Source: Cyrtodaria siliqua (lineage: Eukaryota > Mollusca > Bivalvia > Adapedonta > Hiatellidae). From it: DNA of 64,000 nucleotides. A program made the translations under genes and the position numbers. The DNA is taken from the NCBI GenBank assembly GCA_037043455.1, contig JAWPHD010000002.1, positions 372,001-436,000 on the forward strand. Reading direction: 5' to 3'. The notes under the pieces are model-generated. The model saw nothing but the letters and a program-made list of their open reading frames with translations, was not told the DNA's origin and ran no database searches. Below, one piece after another: positions 43,385-55,556 of this stretch (positions are counted from its first letter, which is position 1; every line of letters starts with the position of its first letter).

Positions 43385-44965
43385 ATAAGCCATATTGGGT
43401 GCGGTCTTGCGAGTAACATAACAGGTGTGACCTGTACATGTATGGATATGTGTATATTGAAACCTGCTGTGTCTATGTCCTTTACAAATATGTAGGTGTG
43501 GTCTTGCGTGTAACATGACAGGTATAGCCTGAATCTGTGTGGGAATGGGCAATTTGAAGCCCACTACTCTAGGTTCTGTACAATGGGTGAGTGTGTACTT
43601 ACTTGAAACATTACAGTTAGGACTTGTTTCTGTATGAGTGTGAGCTACTTGAAGCCTTCTGACTTTATATGTTTGTCTGTACAATATGCGGGTATGGTCT
43701 TACGTGTAACATTACAGGTATGGCCTGTATGTGTATGAGTGTGAGCCACTTGAAGCCTTCTGACTCTATATGTTCGTCTATACGATATGTGGGTGTATAT
43801 TTACGTGTAATATATGGCCTTTATCATTTTGTGTGTTAGCAGATTAAAGCCTTCTGACACTATGTGAGTGTATACTTAAGAGTCACATTACAGGTATGAA
43901 TTATAACTTAATGAATATTGGTGGATTTAATCTCACTGTATCAATGTTCTGTACAATATGTGGTGTAACATGATAGGTATGGCCTATATTTGTATGAGTA
44001 TAGGCTACTTGAAGCATTCTGGCTCTATGGTCCATACAATACTTGGGTGTAGGCTTACATGTAACCTGATAGAACTGGCACGTATGGTCTGTATATAAGT
44101 GTGGGTAACTGGCCGTTTCCAAAGGTCCAATATCATACTCTTTTTTGAAGCCCACTGTCTCAGTGTTGTGTCCAATATGGGGTTGTGATCTTACATGTAA
44201 CATGCCAGGAAAGGTATGAATATGTATGAGTGCGGGCAACTTGAAGCCTTCTGTATCTTCAAGTATGTTCTTTACAATACGTGGGTATATGACATGTATC
44301 TGTATGAGTGTGGCTAGAGTGAAGCCCGCTGCCTCTACGTTTTGTACAATACGTGTGTGTGCGCAACTTGAATTCCTCTGTATCTTTGTTCTATGTGTTA
44401 ACATGACATGTATGGCGTGTATCTGTTTGGGTGTGGGCATCTTGAAGCCCACTGCCTCCTTGTTTCGTACACTATGTGGGTATATGCATATGTGTTAACT
44501 GATAGGTATGACCTATATCTGTTTGAGTTAGTGCAACTTGAAGCCCACTATCACTATGTTCCTTTGAACACTATGTGGGTATATACTGTCTTGTAAAAAG
44601 ACAGGTATGGCCAGTATTTGAAGGAGTGTGGGTAACTTGAAGCACACTGCCTCTACGTTCTGTACTATATGTAGGTATGGGCAACTTGAAGCTAGGCATT
44701 CTTACATGTTAACATGACATGTATGGCTGTTTGTTTGACTTGAAGACATAGCTTCTGTGTTCTGTACAATACATGCTGTATATCCGTACATGTAACATGA
44801 AAGGTAATGGCCTGTATGGTGTGGGTAATTTGAGCCACCTTCCTCTATGTTCTGAACACAATTACGTGTTACATAAGTATGTCCTGTATGAGACTGTATG
44901 GGTGTGGGTAACTTGAAGCCAGCTGTCATATGTTCTGTAAATATGTGGGTGAATATTTACATCTA
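43385..44965 (+). repeat. Degenerate ~100-bp tandem repeat, about 16 units
   Basis: Units contain GTGTAACATGACAGGTATGG, CCTGTATCTGTATGAGTGTG, GGCAACTTGAAGCC and CTCTATGTTCTGTACAATAT, with GTGGGTGT linkers. Identity between units is moderate and lengths vary. ORFs on both strands (for instance 43901-44452 minus) are products of the repeat. Confidence 0.8.
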
Positions 44966-45009
44966 AGGTGTAATGCAATAATGCAGTCTGGAAGAATGAC
45001 TTTTAATAT

Positions 45010-45290
45010 GCTTAACAGGGGTTCCGTTAATGGCCGTACGGCCGTATATTACGTCCGGAAATTTGAGTTGTACGCCGAAAATTGAGATCAAAGACGTACA
45101 CTGAACTTCCAAAAACATCAATGTACGCCGACTTTCTATACCGCGGGCGTACAGCTGTCAGTGTCAAATTGCTTAAATCACCGATATAGCTCCGCCGATA
45201 TAGCTCCGCCCATCGGGTCCAATTACATCCAAACGCTGCACAGCCAAGTTGTAAAGCGATTAAATTAACACCCACTGTGTTACTGTGACA
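45010..45290. other. CG-rich block with repeat-like words
   Basis: Contains GGCCGTACGGCCGTATATTA, a palindrome, and a tandem GCCGATATAGCTCC pair at about 45182-45208. The 82-residue minus-strand ORF (45027-45275) has no recognised motif. It may be one end of a DNA transposon. Confidence 0.35.
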
Positions 45291-45539
45291 GCGTTCGACA
45301 GGTGAAACCGGTTGGATCCAGTTTTATTATGGGGTTAGCCACGTGTGTAAATTGAATTGTGTATTGTGTCAAGTATTATGTAAACAAACATCGCTTCTGG
45401 GTTCAAAGAAGTGTGGCAATTAATTAATGGGATTAAAGTGGATTACGTTTAATTGATGACTGATTGAATAATTATGATTGGCAGCATTGCTAAATAGGAG
45501 TCTAAAATAAAACAAAAAAAAAACATATCCATGAATGCC

Positions 45540-46095
45540 ATATTCTGCCTTGTGAACACTCTAGCATCTTCATTTATTATTTGATCTTTATCAAACTTGC
45601 ATATATTGTTACTATCAATGAAACTTCGGACAAGTTCGAAAACCAGCCAGAGTTATGCCCTCGAGTTTCTTAAATATGCCATATGCTATATTGGGAACCT
45701 GGGGTCGTGGGTTCAAATTCCACTGGGGGCTAACTTTTATATATATATTTTTTTGTTGTTGTTGTTGTTGTTGTTTATTCCTCTATTGGCCAAAGGCCAT
45801 TCGAGTTTATGGGATGCTGTGTTGTCCATCGTACTTCCGTCCGTCGGTCTGTCTGTCGTTAACGTTTGCCTTCTGTGCATTCTAGCCCTTCCATTTTTCA
45901 TTCGATCTTTACCATACTTAAATAGTAGTTATATATCCGTAAGATCGCGGAAGTGTTTTTGAGCCAGATTCGATCACTAAATCTGAGTTACCTGCACTTG
46001 GATTTGCAAACATGCATAAGTGTGCCTTGTGGGCGCTCTAGCCCCTCCATTTGTAATCTGATATTAACCAAACTTACACAGTAGTTATACATCCA
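45540..46095 (-). repeat. R155-related fragments
   Basis: TTCATTTATTATTTGATC, TATCAATGAAACTTCGGACA and AGTTCGAAAACCAGCCAGAG (45570-45655) match the R155 array. Later blocks near 45885 and 46045 (CCATTTTTCATTCGATCTTT, CCCCTCCATTTGTAATCTG) are weaker repeats of the same part. A (TTG)n run lies at 45752-45775. Confidence 0.6.
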
Positions 46096-46114
46096 TAAGA
46101 TATCAGCCCTTTAA

Positions 46115-46800
46115 CTGTTGTAATACACAAACTTTGTCCGGACTAGTTCTCCTGAACCCTTGTCTGGATTGTAATGAAACTTTTTAAGGATGATCAGTAC
46201 CAAACCTAGTTGTGTATATCGTCGCCGTGTTCTGGTTGAATGATATTTGGCACAGTTATGGCCCTTTTTCAACGAAACTTGGCAGGGGTGATCAGTACCA
46301 AGCCTAGATGCCCGTATCATCTCTATGTTCCGGTTAAATGATTTTTGACATAGTTATGGCCCCTAATACACAAACTTTAACCGGACTAGTTTTCATGAAC
46401 CCCCGGTTGGATTTCAATGAAACTTAGCGGCAAAGATCAGTGAAAAGCCTAGTTGCGCATATCATTGTCGTGTTCTGGTTGATTGATTTTTTTGGAGTTG
46501 TGGCTCTTCAAAGCTTTTAATACACAAACTTTGTCCGGATTAGTTCTCCCCAGCCACCGGTCGGCTTTCAACGAAACTTGGTTGCGTATATCATTGTCGT
46601 GCTCCAGTTGAATCATGTTTGGCAGAGCTATGGCCCTTTAAAGGTTTTAATACACAAACGTTGTCCCAACTAGTTCTCCTGATCCCCTGGCCGGATTTCA
46701 ACTAAACCTTTAGGGATGATCATTAACAAGTCTAGTTGCGCATATCATCGTCGTGTTCCAGTTGAATGATTTTCGACAGATGTATTACCCTTTCCCAGTG
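46115..46800 (+). repeat. Tandem repeat ACACAAACTTTGTCCGGACT, four units
   Basis: Unit starts near 46124, 46368, 46523 and 46651 share ACACAAACTTTGTCCGGACT, AGTTCTCCTGA-CCCC, GGATTTCAATGAAACTT, GATGATCAGTACCAA-CCTAG and CATATCATCGTCGTGTTC. Spacing of 128-245 bp reflects deletions. Confidence 0.75.
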
Positions 46801-46949
46801 TTTTGTGTGGGTTAGGGTGTGGGGGGGTGGAGGGGAGGTGTTCGCGAGGTGGGGAGTGGGCATGAGTTTTACGGAAAATAACCTCTAGTTCTAATTTGGT
46901 ATGGTTGTTTTGAGGACTCGAGACACAACTTAATATCTCTTTTTTATCT

Positions 46950-47335
46950 CTTGTTTGTGTTTGTTGCTTGTAAGGGATCCCCTTTTCAGTATTTATTGAC
47001 ATTCAAACTAGCGTTTGTTTAATGCTGTGTGACGGCCGTAAAAAGTCGCCCCGACTGCAGATCAGTAGTTGTATTACTTACTGGTCCTTTTGGATCATCA
47101 AGTCAAGTCTTTCCGGCTTTAAAGTAGAATATCGCTTAAGCCGGTGATAGGAGGTGTGAGGGATGTTGCAAAATTACTTTACCTCTCATGAACAGACTCA
47201 ATAAAACCGAGTCTGCTACTTTTATCTTGTATGTGTTTGTTGCTTCCAGTGGATCCCCATTTCAGTATTAATTGACATTCCCTCTTTCGTCTGATTAGTG
47301 CTGTGTGGCGACCGTAAAAATCGCTCCGAATATGA
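46950..47335 (+). repeat. Direct repeat pair, ~100 bp
   Basis: 46952-47050 and 47226-47330 share GTGTTTGTTGCTT, GGGATCCCC-TTTCAGTATT, ATTGACATTC and GCTGTGTG(A/G)CG(G/A)CCGTAAAAA, about 274 bp apart. This may be two repeat ends or solo terminal repeats. Confidence 0.5.
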
Positions 47336-47737
47336 AGAAACTCGCCAATACGAGCTTTAAGTGGCGTCCTTCACGTGAAGTGACGTCATTCACACTCGCT
47401 TATCAATTAACCTATGAATGAAATTAACGCTACTATAAATAAACGCAAATCATGTCAACATGTGTTTAATAAAATAAAACTATACTGCAGTGGACATTTA
47501 TTAATAAAATTGTCATTAAGTGTTTTCATATTGTCTGTGTTATTGTTCCTCGGACCGTGGCCTTCGGCCTTGGGCCAATATGACAGTCATTGGACCAATA
47601 ACTGCGCCAATATGAAATCACCTAATTATTAGATCATAGTATAATATATGCTCGTAACACCTCGTTGGACATTCTATAACTATTATTCAGGTATAAGGTA
47701 ATAGGTGAGTTTTAAGTCTTGAGACACATTTATTGGG

Positions 47738-47940
47738 AGTAGACCCTGTAACCATATATCAGTCTGTAACCATATATCAGCCTGTAACCATATATCAGCC
47801 TGTAACCATATATCAGCCTAGCCTGTGACCATATATCAGCCTGTAACTATATATCAGCCTAGCATGTAACCATATATCAATATGTAACCATATATCAGCC
47901 TGTAACCATATATCAGCCTGTAACCATATATCAGGACCAT
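47738..47940 (+). repeat. 18-bp tandem repeat CTGTAACCATATATCAGC
   Basis: About 11 copies, mostly exact, with two insertions of TAG / CTAG that shift the phase. Confidence 0.9.
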
Positions 47941-48239
47941 ACCTAAATTAGTTTGTGCTTTATTAATATCTGAACATGTGACATTCATGACATTATTATG
48001 ATTAAAATATGTTCATAGTCATGTAAATGTTTACTTTGTTAAATAAAGATATAAAGACCATATATATGTGGGAACTGTTAATAAAGAGTTTAATACAGTG
48101 AATTCCTTGTTTGTGATTTCTGATCTTGTGCAATGACGACGACATTCTTACCCATGGTGTTCAAAAAGAGTATAAAAGGAGAAATTTAACATTTCTCAGA
48201 TCATCATTTTAAGTTTATAAACAGCGTTCACTTTTGGTA

Positions 48240-49720
48240 TTTTGGTAAAAACTCATCAGCAATTTAAGCCACATCATTCTACAAGTACCATTAGGGATCA
48301 TTAGGGCAGTTGGCACTAAAGTACACGGTAGTAGCCACAAAAGCCCATGGGCACTAGTAAGGTAGTAGCCACGAAAGTTCATTGGCACTAGGAAGTTAGT
48401 TGCCACGAAAGTGCATTGGCACTAGTAAGGTAGTAGCCACCAACGTACATGAGCACTAGAAAGGTAGTAGCCACAAAAGTACATGGGCACTAGTAAGGTA
48501 ATAGCCACCAAGGTACATTGACACTAGTAAGGCAGTTGCCACCAACGTATATAGGCACTAGTAAGGTAGTAGCCTTCAAAATACATTGACACTAGTAAGG
48601 TATTAGCTGCTAAAGTATATGGGCACTAGGAAGGTAATAGCCACGAAAGTCCATGGGCACTAGTAAGGTAATAGCCACCAAGGTACATTGACACTAGTAA
48701 GGCAGTTGCCACCAACGTATATAGGCACTAGTAAGGTAGTAGCCTTCAAAATACATTGACACTAGTAAGGTATTAGCTGCTAAAGTATATGGGCACTAGG
48801 AAGGTAATAGCCACGAAAGTCCATGGGCACTAGTAAGGTAGTAGCCATCAATATACATGGGCATTAGTAAGGTAGTAGCCACCAAAGTGCATGAGCACTA
48901 GGAAGGCAGTAGCACCAAAGAACATGGGCACTAGTACGGTAGTAGCCACCAAAGTATATGGCACTAGTAAGGTAGTAGATACCAAAGTATATGGCCACTA
49001 GGAAGGTAATAGACACGAAAGTCCATGGGCACTAGTAAGGTTGTAGCCACCAAAGTATATGGGCACAAGTAAGGGGCTGTTTCCCTCCCCCACCCCCCAC
49101 CTTTTGGTACGCAGTATTCAGGGCAAATTTAGAGAGTATTCAGTACCCACGACCCGGGTTAAAATAATATTCAGTACTCGGGTTATCCATATTAAATAGT
49201 ATTCAGTACTCGAGTCTAAAATGAAGGAGTATTCAGTACTCAGCTCTAAATCAGAGAGTATTCAGTACTCGGGGGAGGGGGCGAAACACCCACAGTAAGG
49301 TAGTAGCTACCAAAGTATATCGGCACTAGGAAGATAATAGCCACGAAGGTCCATGGGCACTAGTAAGGTAGTAGCCACCAAAGCGCATTGTCACTAGTAA
49401 GGTAGTAGCCACCAAAGTATATGGGCACTAGGAAGATAATAGCCACGAAGGTCCATGGGCACTAGTAAGGTAGTAGCCACCAAAGCGCATTGTCACTAGT
49501 AAGGTAGTAGCCGCCAAAGTAAATTGGCACTAGCAACGCAGTAGCCACCAAATTACATGGGCACTAGTAAGGCAGTATCAACCAAAGTACAAAGGTACTA
49601 GGAATGTAGTAGCCACAAAGTACATTGGCCCTAGTAAGGCAGTAGCCACGACAGTACATTGGCACGAGTAAGGCAGTAGCCACGACAGTACATTGGCACG
49701 AGTAAGGCAGTGGCCTAAAA
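48240..49720 (+). repeat. 34-bp minisatellite GGGCACTAGTAAGGTAGTAG
   Basis: The unit is GGGCACTAGTAAGGTAGTAG plus CCACCAAAGTACAT (34 bp), about 38 copies. A 170-bp block (five units, 48496-48665) is repeated almost exactly at 48666-48835, and a roughly 100-bp block at 49301 again at about 49403, showing expansion by segments of several units. The array is interrupted at 49075-49290 by a different GC-rich sequence. Confidence 0.9.
49075..49290. mobile_element. GC-rich insertion inside the 34-bp array
   Basis: The left end GGCTGTTTCCCTCCCCCACC and the right end GGGGGAGGGGGCGAAACACC are imperfect inverted copies. The interior has five copies of GAGTATTCAGTACTCG-like words. Flanks CACAAGTAAGG and CACAGTAAGG resemble one array motif present twice, a possible short target duplication of 7-10 bp. 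Confidence 0.5.
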
Positions 49721-50589
49721 CCATTATGTTATTAGGTCTATGGGCAAGCGAGAATGAGTAAAGTATACTATTAACAGCTATCTATGTACTGGCTGAAAAA
49801 AATGATTTGAGCAAAACATGGCGGATTTAACACGTCAAAACCAAAAAGGTTGGTGGACATAAATCCGTTAGTTGATTTATATATCCTGTTCAAAACTGTT
49901 TTCGATGCCGAATGTTTTTATGAATAAATCTGAATTGAATGCATACAGTAGAAAACGTCTACATGCCCAAATCAACGGGAAATCTGGGTTGATTCTATGG
50001 TACTTGACGAACTCCTCGCGAAATCAATGAACACTTCATGTTCAAACATTTTAAGAATAATTCGAGTCTTCTATTCCAGAAGTTAATTCATTAAAATGTC
50101 TTCTGAAGTAGATATCAAAGAATGTACTCATTGTTTTGGATTACCTGAATTTTGCATATTTTCTGCAAATTTGTAAATAGGTCACTGTACGACACTTATT
50201 TGTTTCACAACATTTGAGCGGAAATGCTGTACATATGTAAGAGGAGATAAATACACGTGTTAAGAGCAATATTTTGACAACTCTGTACGGGTGCTTCTGC
50301 TATAAGACAGAATACGCTTTACAAAAAATACGTTTTACAAACAATTGTCTGAGAATATGTTTTACAACCAAGATGTAAACCAAAAATTCGATTACATTTT
50401 TTTTTATTTCTGCTAATAATGTATGCTTCTGTGGAAAGGGCAAATGCATTGCAATGAACTCCGTAAATGCAAGTTCCCGGTGAGTATTTCTATTTCTGTT
50501 GAGGTAAAACAAAATGTAGCATCAGCATCATCAACAACTGCTAAATTTTCTGTTGAAGTTTGTATATGCTTTAACGTCATTTTAAACTA
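49721..50589. other. Spacer, nothing recognised
   Basis: No recognisable ORF or repeat. Confidence 0.45.
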
Positions 50590-51200
50590 TCGTTCAAACG
50601 CGCGTGCGTGCGTGCATGCATGTGTGTGTGTATTTCCACCACAAGCCACCAGAGAATCCCGGCACAGCTAGGTACATTAGAGTGTAGAAATGTCTGTAGT
50701 GTTGAATCTGCGTCCTTTCTCTTGTAGATATGCTGCGTTGTGTTGCAACCGCTTTATGTATCTCTATGTAGGTGAGGCGCTGAGTGTTGCCGGCTTGTGT
50801 TGTGGAGCCGAGAGTCCTGTTGTTGGGGATCACACCCGCCTCTTCAACCTGCGTCCCCGGCGAGCCTTAAGGTTAAAGTTTGCGTAAGCACACAGGTTGC
50901 TGACTCACTTGCTCCGTGTACAGCGCCAGTCTTCCCCCACTTTCCCCTGTCACCCATACAGGCTGTCGACGCTCATCTAACTGCATCTCGTCCATGGCTG
51001 TTCCAGGCGCTGTTCCACGGCGGGCGGGGCAAGAGAGACGGCAAATCCAGAAGTGCTGTGGTGCCTTCTCCCCGACGTGCACGGGTCTGTGTCCACAGAG
51101 AAGAGTTCAATCATATGCATGCCGGTGATGTCTGTTTGTGTGGTTCGGTGTGGGGAGGGGTTCGGAGGGGAAAGTGGGATTCTCGTAACAGGATAACATT
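50590..51200. other. GC-rich island without recognisable gene
   Basis: Starts with a CGTGCGTGCGTGCATGCATG microsatellite and is then markedly GC- and CpG-richer than its surroundings to about 51190. ORFs on both strands overlap (longest 50797-51216 plus, 139 codons) but show no motif. It could be a CpG-rich promoter, an eroded exon or part of an unknown mobile element. A CTTTCTCTTGTAG sequence near 50716 could act as a splice acceptor. Confidence 0.35.
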
Positions 51201-51274
51201 AACGAATACAAGATAACAGTAGTTTATTAGTATTTCACAATAACAGACAAAAAATAGTTCGCATTACAGAAATA

Positions 51275-51475
51275 ACCCTTGGTCTATAACGTGTTCTCAT
51301 GATAGATTCCGAAACACGGGACCTCTGTTTACGTACCCATACGACGTGTCTAAGGGGGGAAATCTTACCCAAACACACAACCAACTCAGTGGCGCCGGAA
51401 AGGTTTGAACCAGCTTCATTCGGATTTTAAAGTCAACATACTATCCACTGGGCAACGCTGACGCTTGTATTCTAT
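51275..51475 (-). mobile_element. tRNA-derived SINE, family S1 (inverted)
   Basis: Minus strand: CCAGTGGATAGTATGTTGAC, CTGGTTCAAACCTTTCCGGC, GCCACTGAGTTGGTTGTGTG and TTTGGGTAAGATTTCC, in the S1 order, ending past ACACGTCGTATGGGTACG. Confidence 0.65.
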
Positions 51476-51552
51476 ATGATCTGCATATCTACTCTCTGTA
51501 TATCTTCATTGTGAGGCAAGCTTATTATTTATTTCTTGATATCTTTCTCTTA

Positions 51553-51830
51553 TAAACCGCTGCGGTGGTTTATTAGTTGAACGTTTGCCTTGCATGCGGG
51601 AGGTTGTGGGTTTACGAATGACTTCTAATAGCTACCTTGCTGGACGTTCAGCATATAAAGGGCAGTACTTGGACTGGTCGGCCGATGTAAGTAAAATGTG
51701 ACTGCGTGGTGTTCCATGGCATGTGTCTACGGCTTGGTATTCCAGCGTGGCAGCACTATAAAGTTGAGCATTGGGTAGACACTGTCGTGCTATGTAGTGT
51801 TGAAAGCGACCTTTAACCCCAATCATATAT
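51553..51830 (+). mobile_element. tRNA-derived SINE, family S2, near complete
   Basis: The head reads GCGGTGGTTTATTAGTTGAA (A-box-like TGGTTTATTAG) and GGGAGGTTGTGGGTTTACGA (B-box-like). It is followed by a body with GTAAGTAAAATGTGACTGCG, GGTATTCCAGCGTGGCAGCA, TATAAAGTTGAGCATTGGGT and AGCGACCTTTAACCCCAATC. The same body, interrupted, is at 470-962. Confidence 0.6.
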
Positions 51831-51959
51831 AGGCACATACCTTCTCTCATGACAACCTTTCAGTGTTCGTTGAATAAGTAGCGAGTAAAAAAAACTGGAA
51901 AAGGGGTGTTGCAATGGATAGAGGATAATATATGCATGTAAATATATCGAGACATTGTT

Positions 51960-52490
51960 AAACGTGTATACTATGGATATAAAATTCGAACAGGATAAGT
52001 AGCATTCAAGGACGACAGTCAACCACAAACATACACAGAAACAACGAACAACTTTAAAGATGAACAAAATGCCAAGTTAGACATCACAAACACAAAAGGG
52101 TTAATAATAGGGCTACCGCCTTGGAACGATCAGTGGCAAAAAAGGCCGCTGGGGGTTTAAACCAGGTTCTATTGTGCACAAAACCTCTCACACCCTACTG
52201 GTATCCCAATAAAACGGGACAGTGTAAATAAAGAAATCCCCGCAATGAACTATTCTCTAACCAACATGGCAGCATTAATAGGCAATATAAGTAAATCATA
52301 AATATATAAATACCAAAAAAAAGTAGCCTAGAAAGCCACAAAGAAGGTACACAATGACTTGCCAGAGCAACAAGAGAACAAACCATTGAGGGCCCGACAA
52401 GACAAGATTGTAGACAAACATCAAACGTAACCGTCCTTTTGGGCTTTAGGTAGTAGTCACCATAAGATCCACCGCCTGTCTGTAACAAAA
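51960..52490 (-). mobile_element. Retroelement RX 3' region (inverted copy)
   Basis: On the minus strand the stop-poor start (KPKRTVTFDVCLQSCLVGPS) and the tail (GGTTTAAACCCCCAGCGGCC, GAACGATCAGTGGCAAA read inverted, TTTGTGTTTGTGATGT) line up with 57380-57915 and 62132-62640. It is 5'-truncated. Confidence 0.75.
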
Positions 52491-53480
52491 TGAGTGCATA
52501 TTTACTTAAGAGTTTTTAACTGTGTTTGTCGGGGCCTCATTTCCTCTGATTTTTCATAGGAATTTTGGTAGATTTTTGCCAAGCGCATCACTTTTAATCG
52601 ATGCCTATATCTAATAAATGATATTTAACTAGATTCATTCTATGATAAAGAATAAGTTGTTTTGGCGTTTATTTCATCAAAATCCATCAACTATTAAAAA
52701 AGTTATGATTTTACAAGCTGTGTATTATGAGTAAATTTGCCAGTATTTACCAGTGCGTGCCTAACGAATGTATACAAATTACGACACACACTGAACAAAA
52801 TGTCTAAGTATCAACTTTTGTACTTTAACTAATTTTCTTATTTTAAATATATTTTAGAATATATATATGATAACTATTTTGTTTTGACCCATAGTTTGTA
52901 AAACATTTATTTTTTGTTTAAATTGTTACATCTTTTGAGAGTTAGCCTCCTTTTATATGAAAACATAAAATGTACTGATAAAACACATAACATGAATCAA
53001 AGATCGCTTAAAGATATAAAATTCTTAAAATTGGTATGAAATAATAGAAAAATAAATAAAAATTTGACCCATTTATCGCAGATTTTCCGTCTATAAAAAA
53101 AATGAAATATGGATAATCTTAAATTACCTCCCTTTAAATTGAATATTGTTTGAAATTTAAGTAACTGTAATTCAGCGTTAACATTAAATATTTCGAAATT
53201 TTCTTTTGCAAACGCATTTGTAGTGGTAATGGTAGTAAAACATGATGTCAAAATAATTTTAACTGGCATATTTTAGAATTAGGAACATCGAAAGCTTCAC
53301 TAATTCGAAGTACTTAATAAAATCCTAAATACCCAGTTGTATAAGTGTTAAAATATGATCATGCAATCAGAGCAGACAATTTACACTCGTTATTTTGCAG
53401 TTTAATAGTATCTCTAATCAAGCTCAAAGTACACAAAACAATGAGAATATTATTGACATATTCTTAGGTTGGTACTTAGC
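52491..53480. other. AT-rich spacer, nothing recognised
   Basis: No motif-bearing ORF. The minus-strand ORF at 52997-53269 is very AT-rich and unrecognised. Confidence 0.45.
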
Positions 53481-54925
53481 AATTTGGTTTAGTGTACGTG
53501 CAGTCCGAGCAGTCCGAATAACATGACATTTGCATCGATGGCGTGTTCCACCAGGTATCCGTGTAAGGACTGTATATATGGGTGTCGAAGTCGTAAGAAC
53601 TTGTCACAGGATCGCAAGCCATTATCCAGGGTAGTTAGTGACCAATACCATAACTGCAAGGGGTTGTCAAATCTATTTCATTTGTTGTAAATTATTGTCA
53701 TATTTAAATTGTTGTTCTGAAGTAAATATCTGCGGGTAAAAGCCATAGATAGTGAGCAAGATATTGTCTTTAATTCTTGTACGTTTTCAAACGTCGGAAT
53801 ATCTGATAAGATTATTGGGGCATATATTTACATTATTGATAATGCCAGTTGTTCTGTAGATAGTAAATGGAATACGCGATTCAGATTGTATGTACTTTTC
53901 TACGGAGGCTACGTTATTGCATAAACGGTTATTGTTTATTATGCAGTATAAATCTCTCTGAGGTTAGTTTTCACATTGTCATTATTATTCAATCACTCTG
54001 AGGTCGCTGTACCATTATAGCCTATAAGGTGTTAATGGGATGTAAAACCACTTATTCGTTCAGTCTATGTTGAATTATTATGTTATATGTTTTGCGTTAC
54101 ATATTTCATTGTCGATAAATTACATCTGTAATTGTGTTAAACGTTTTGTTAAAGTTTAGCATAATGTCTATTCGAAGAAGGTTTAGAATTCGGGTTTATT
54201 CATTCTGAATAAAGATTGCTTTGCAATCAGTTATTAGGTATGGTGATACCTTAGTGCTATTATATAATACATGTTGTGATAACATTGTAAGACTGGGTAT
54301 ATATTGTTTAGCCGTTTACGTTAGGAGCGTAGATAGAGCATGTAGAGCGTATTGTCGGGAACGCGTCATAGGACACGGGAACGACAGCATTCGCTATTTG
54401 GGCGACAGACCAGACGGTAGCCACGGAGACGTTAGGCAAGAGGGTCTGGTTTCGCAGATAGCTACACAGATAACGTCACCGGATGTGTAATACAGGGACT
54501 TGGGCCATCGCCGGAAAGGATCGTGCGAGTAGGCGTCGCGTGTGAATTACGTCACCGGAAGTATGTGTGGTACCGGGACGAATAGCAACCGCTAATGAGG
54601 GGTTTGCAGTATAACGCGGAAGATAAGTATTAGTGCCGGGAACTGTACCGGAAGGACTCAGCTATATATAGCATTGAGAGATAAAAATAGAGTGTGATAT
54701 AGCATACATATATCATAGATATTCAGTCTGATTAAAACCGAACAGTTTAATCTAACGTGTAGTGAACTTCATTTTAAAACATGATTTAAACCTTGATATT
54801 TCTACTTTGTCATTTGTATTCATTTGTATATATATTCATCTTGTTGTAAATAAATTTGTAAATTATACTGGGTGAGTTGTCTCCACTTGATCCATCATGG
54901 TTCACCCCGGTCATCGCACAATTAA
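53481..54925 (+). other. Possible LTR or promoter-bearing repeat
   Basis: The right part has a TATA-like CTATATATAGCATTGAGAG at about 54661, an AATAAA at 54848 and then TGAGTTGTCTCCACTTGATC and GGTCATCGCACA. This U3-R-U5-like order resembles a Gypsy LTR in plus orientation, but I could not define paired ends, a second LTR or a primer binding site. 54274-54384 is repeated at 55443-55553. Confidence 0.3.
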
Positions 54926-55442
54926 ATAGGAAACTGTAAATGGTCAACCACTATGATATAACATGATGTCGATAGTTTTCTTAAATTTGCTAAGATCTGA
55001 ATACATTTGAATAAATGTATTTATGCTAGATTGAAAAACAATGGTTCATTATAACCTTGGAGTAAAATAACGAGACTACATGGTTACATTATTTAAAGGG
55101 TTAATTAAGAGTTACTTTCTTTACAAGCGACAGTCACAGGCCCATTTTTGAAACGGTGAATTTGATAATACGAAAAGCGCATCTCAGTTGCGATCATGAC
55201 TAAGCTTCTGATCTACGTTCTATAAATATATATAGAAACTTGGGTTCTCCCTCAATATTGATTACAAAATACAAATAATCTTTATTCACTCAATTCATGC
55301 ATACAAGACAATATGAGGTTACACTAAGGATTTGAAAAGACATGGGGCTTGACACAAACAACATACAATGGAATAAGAAATGTAAAGTGATCTATGAGGG
55401 AGAGAAAACCTTAGGTAAATAAGGTTTACTAAATTTCTCTAT

Positions 55443-55553
55443 TTGTGATAACATTGTAAGACTGGGTATATATGTTTTAGCCGTATGCCTTAGGAGCGTA
55501 GATAGAGCATGTAGAGCGTATTGTCGGGAACGCGTCATAGGACACGGGAACAA
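55443..55553 (+). repeat. 110-bp direct repeat of 54274-54384
   Basis: GATAACATTGTAAGACTGGG, TTAGGAGCGTAGATAGAGCA and TATTGTCGGGAACGCGTCAT appear in both places at above 90% identity by eye, 1169 bp apart. After GGACACGGGAAC the two diverge. Confidence 0.8.
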
Positions 55554-55556
55554 AGA

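Noticed and set aside
43385..44596. Several ORFs on both strands, including 183 residues on the minus strand
   Set aside because: They arise from a degenerate ~100-bp tandem repeat; both strands open with repetitive His/Thr/Ile or Gly/Val peptides and no domain.
45027..45275. 82-residue minus-strand ORF
   Set aside because: No motif, and it lies over repeat-like CG-rich sequence with an internal tandem duplication.
50797..51216. 139-residue ORF in the GC-rich island
   Set aside because: Overlaps ORFs on both strands, no motif; probably compositional.
54040..54919. A complete LTR starting TGTAAAACC and ending TCATCGCACA
   Set aside because: No matching target duplication, no primer binding site after it and no second copy in the window; kept only as a low-confidence region.
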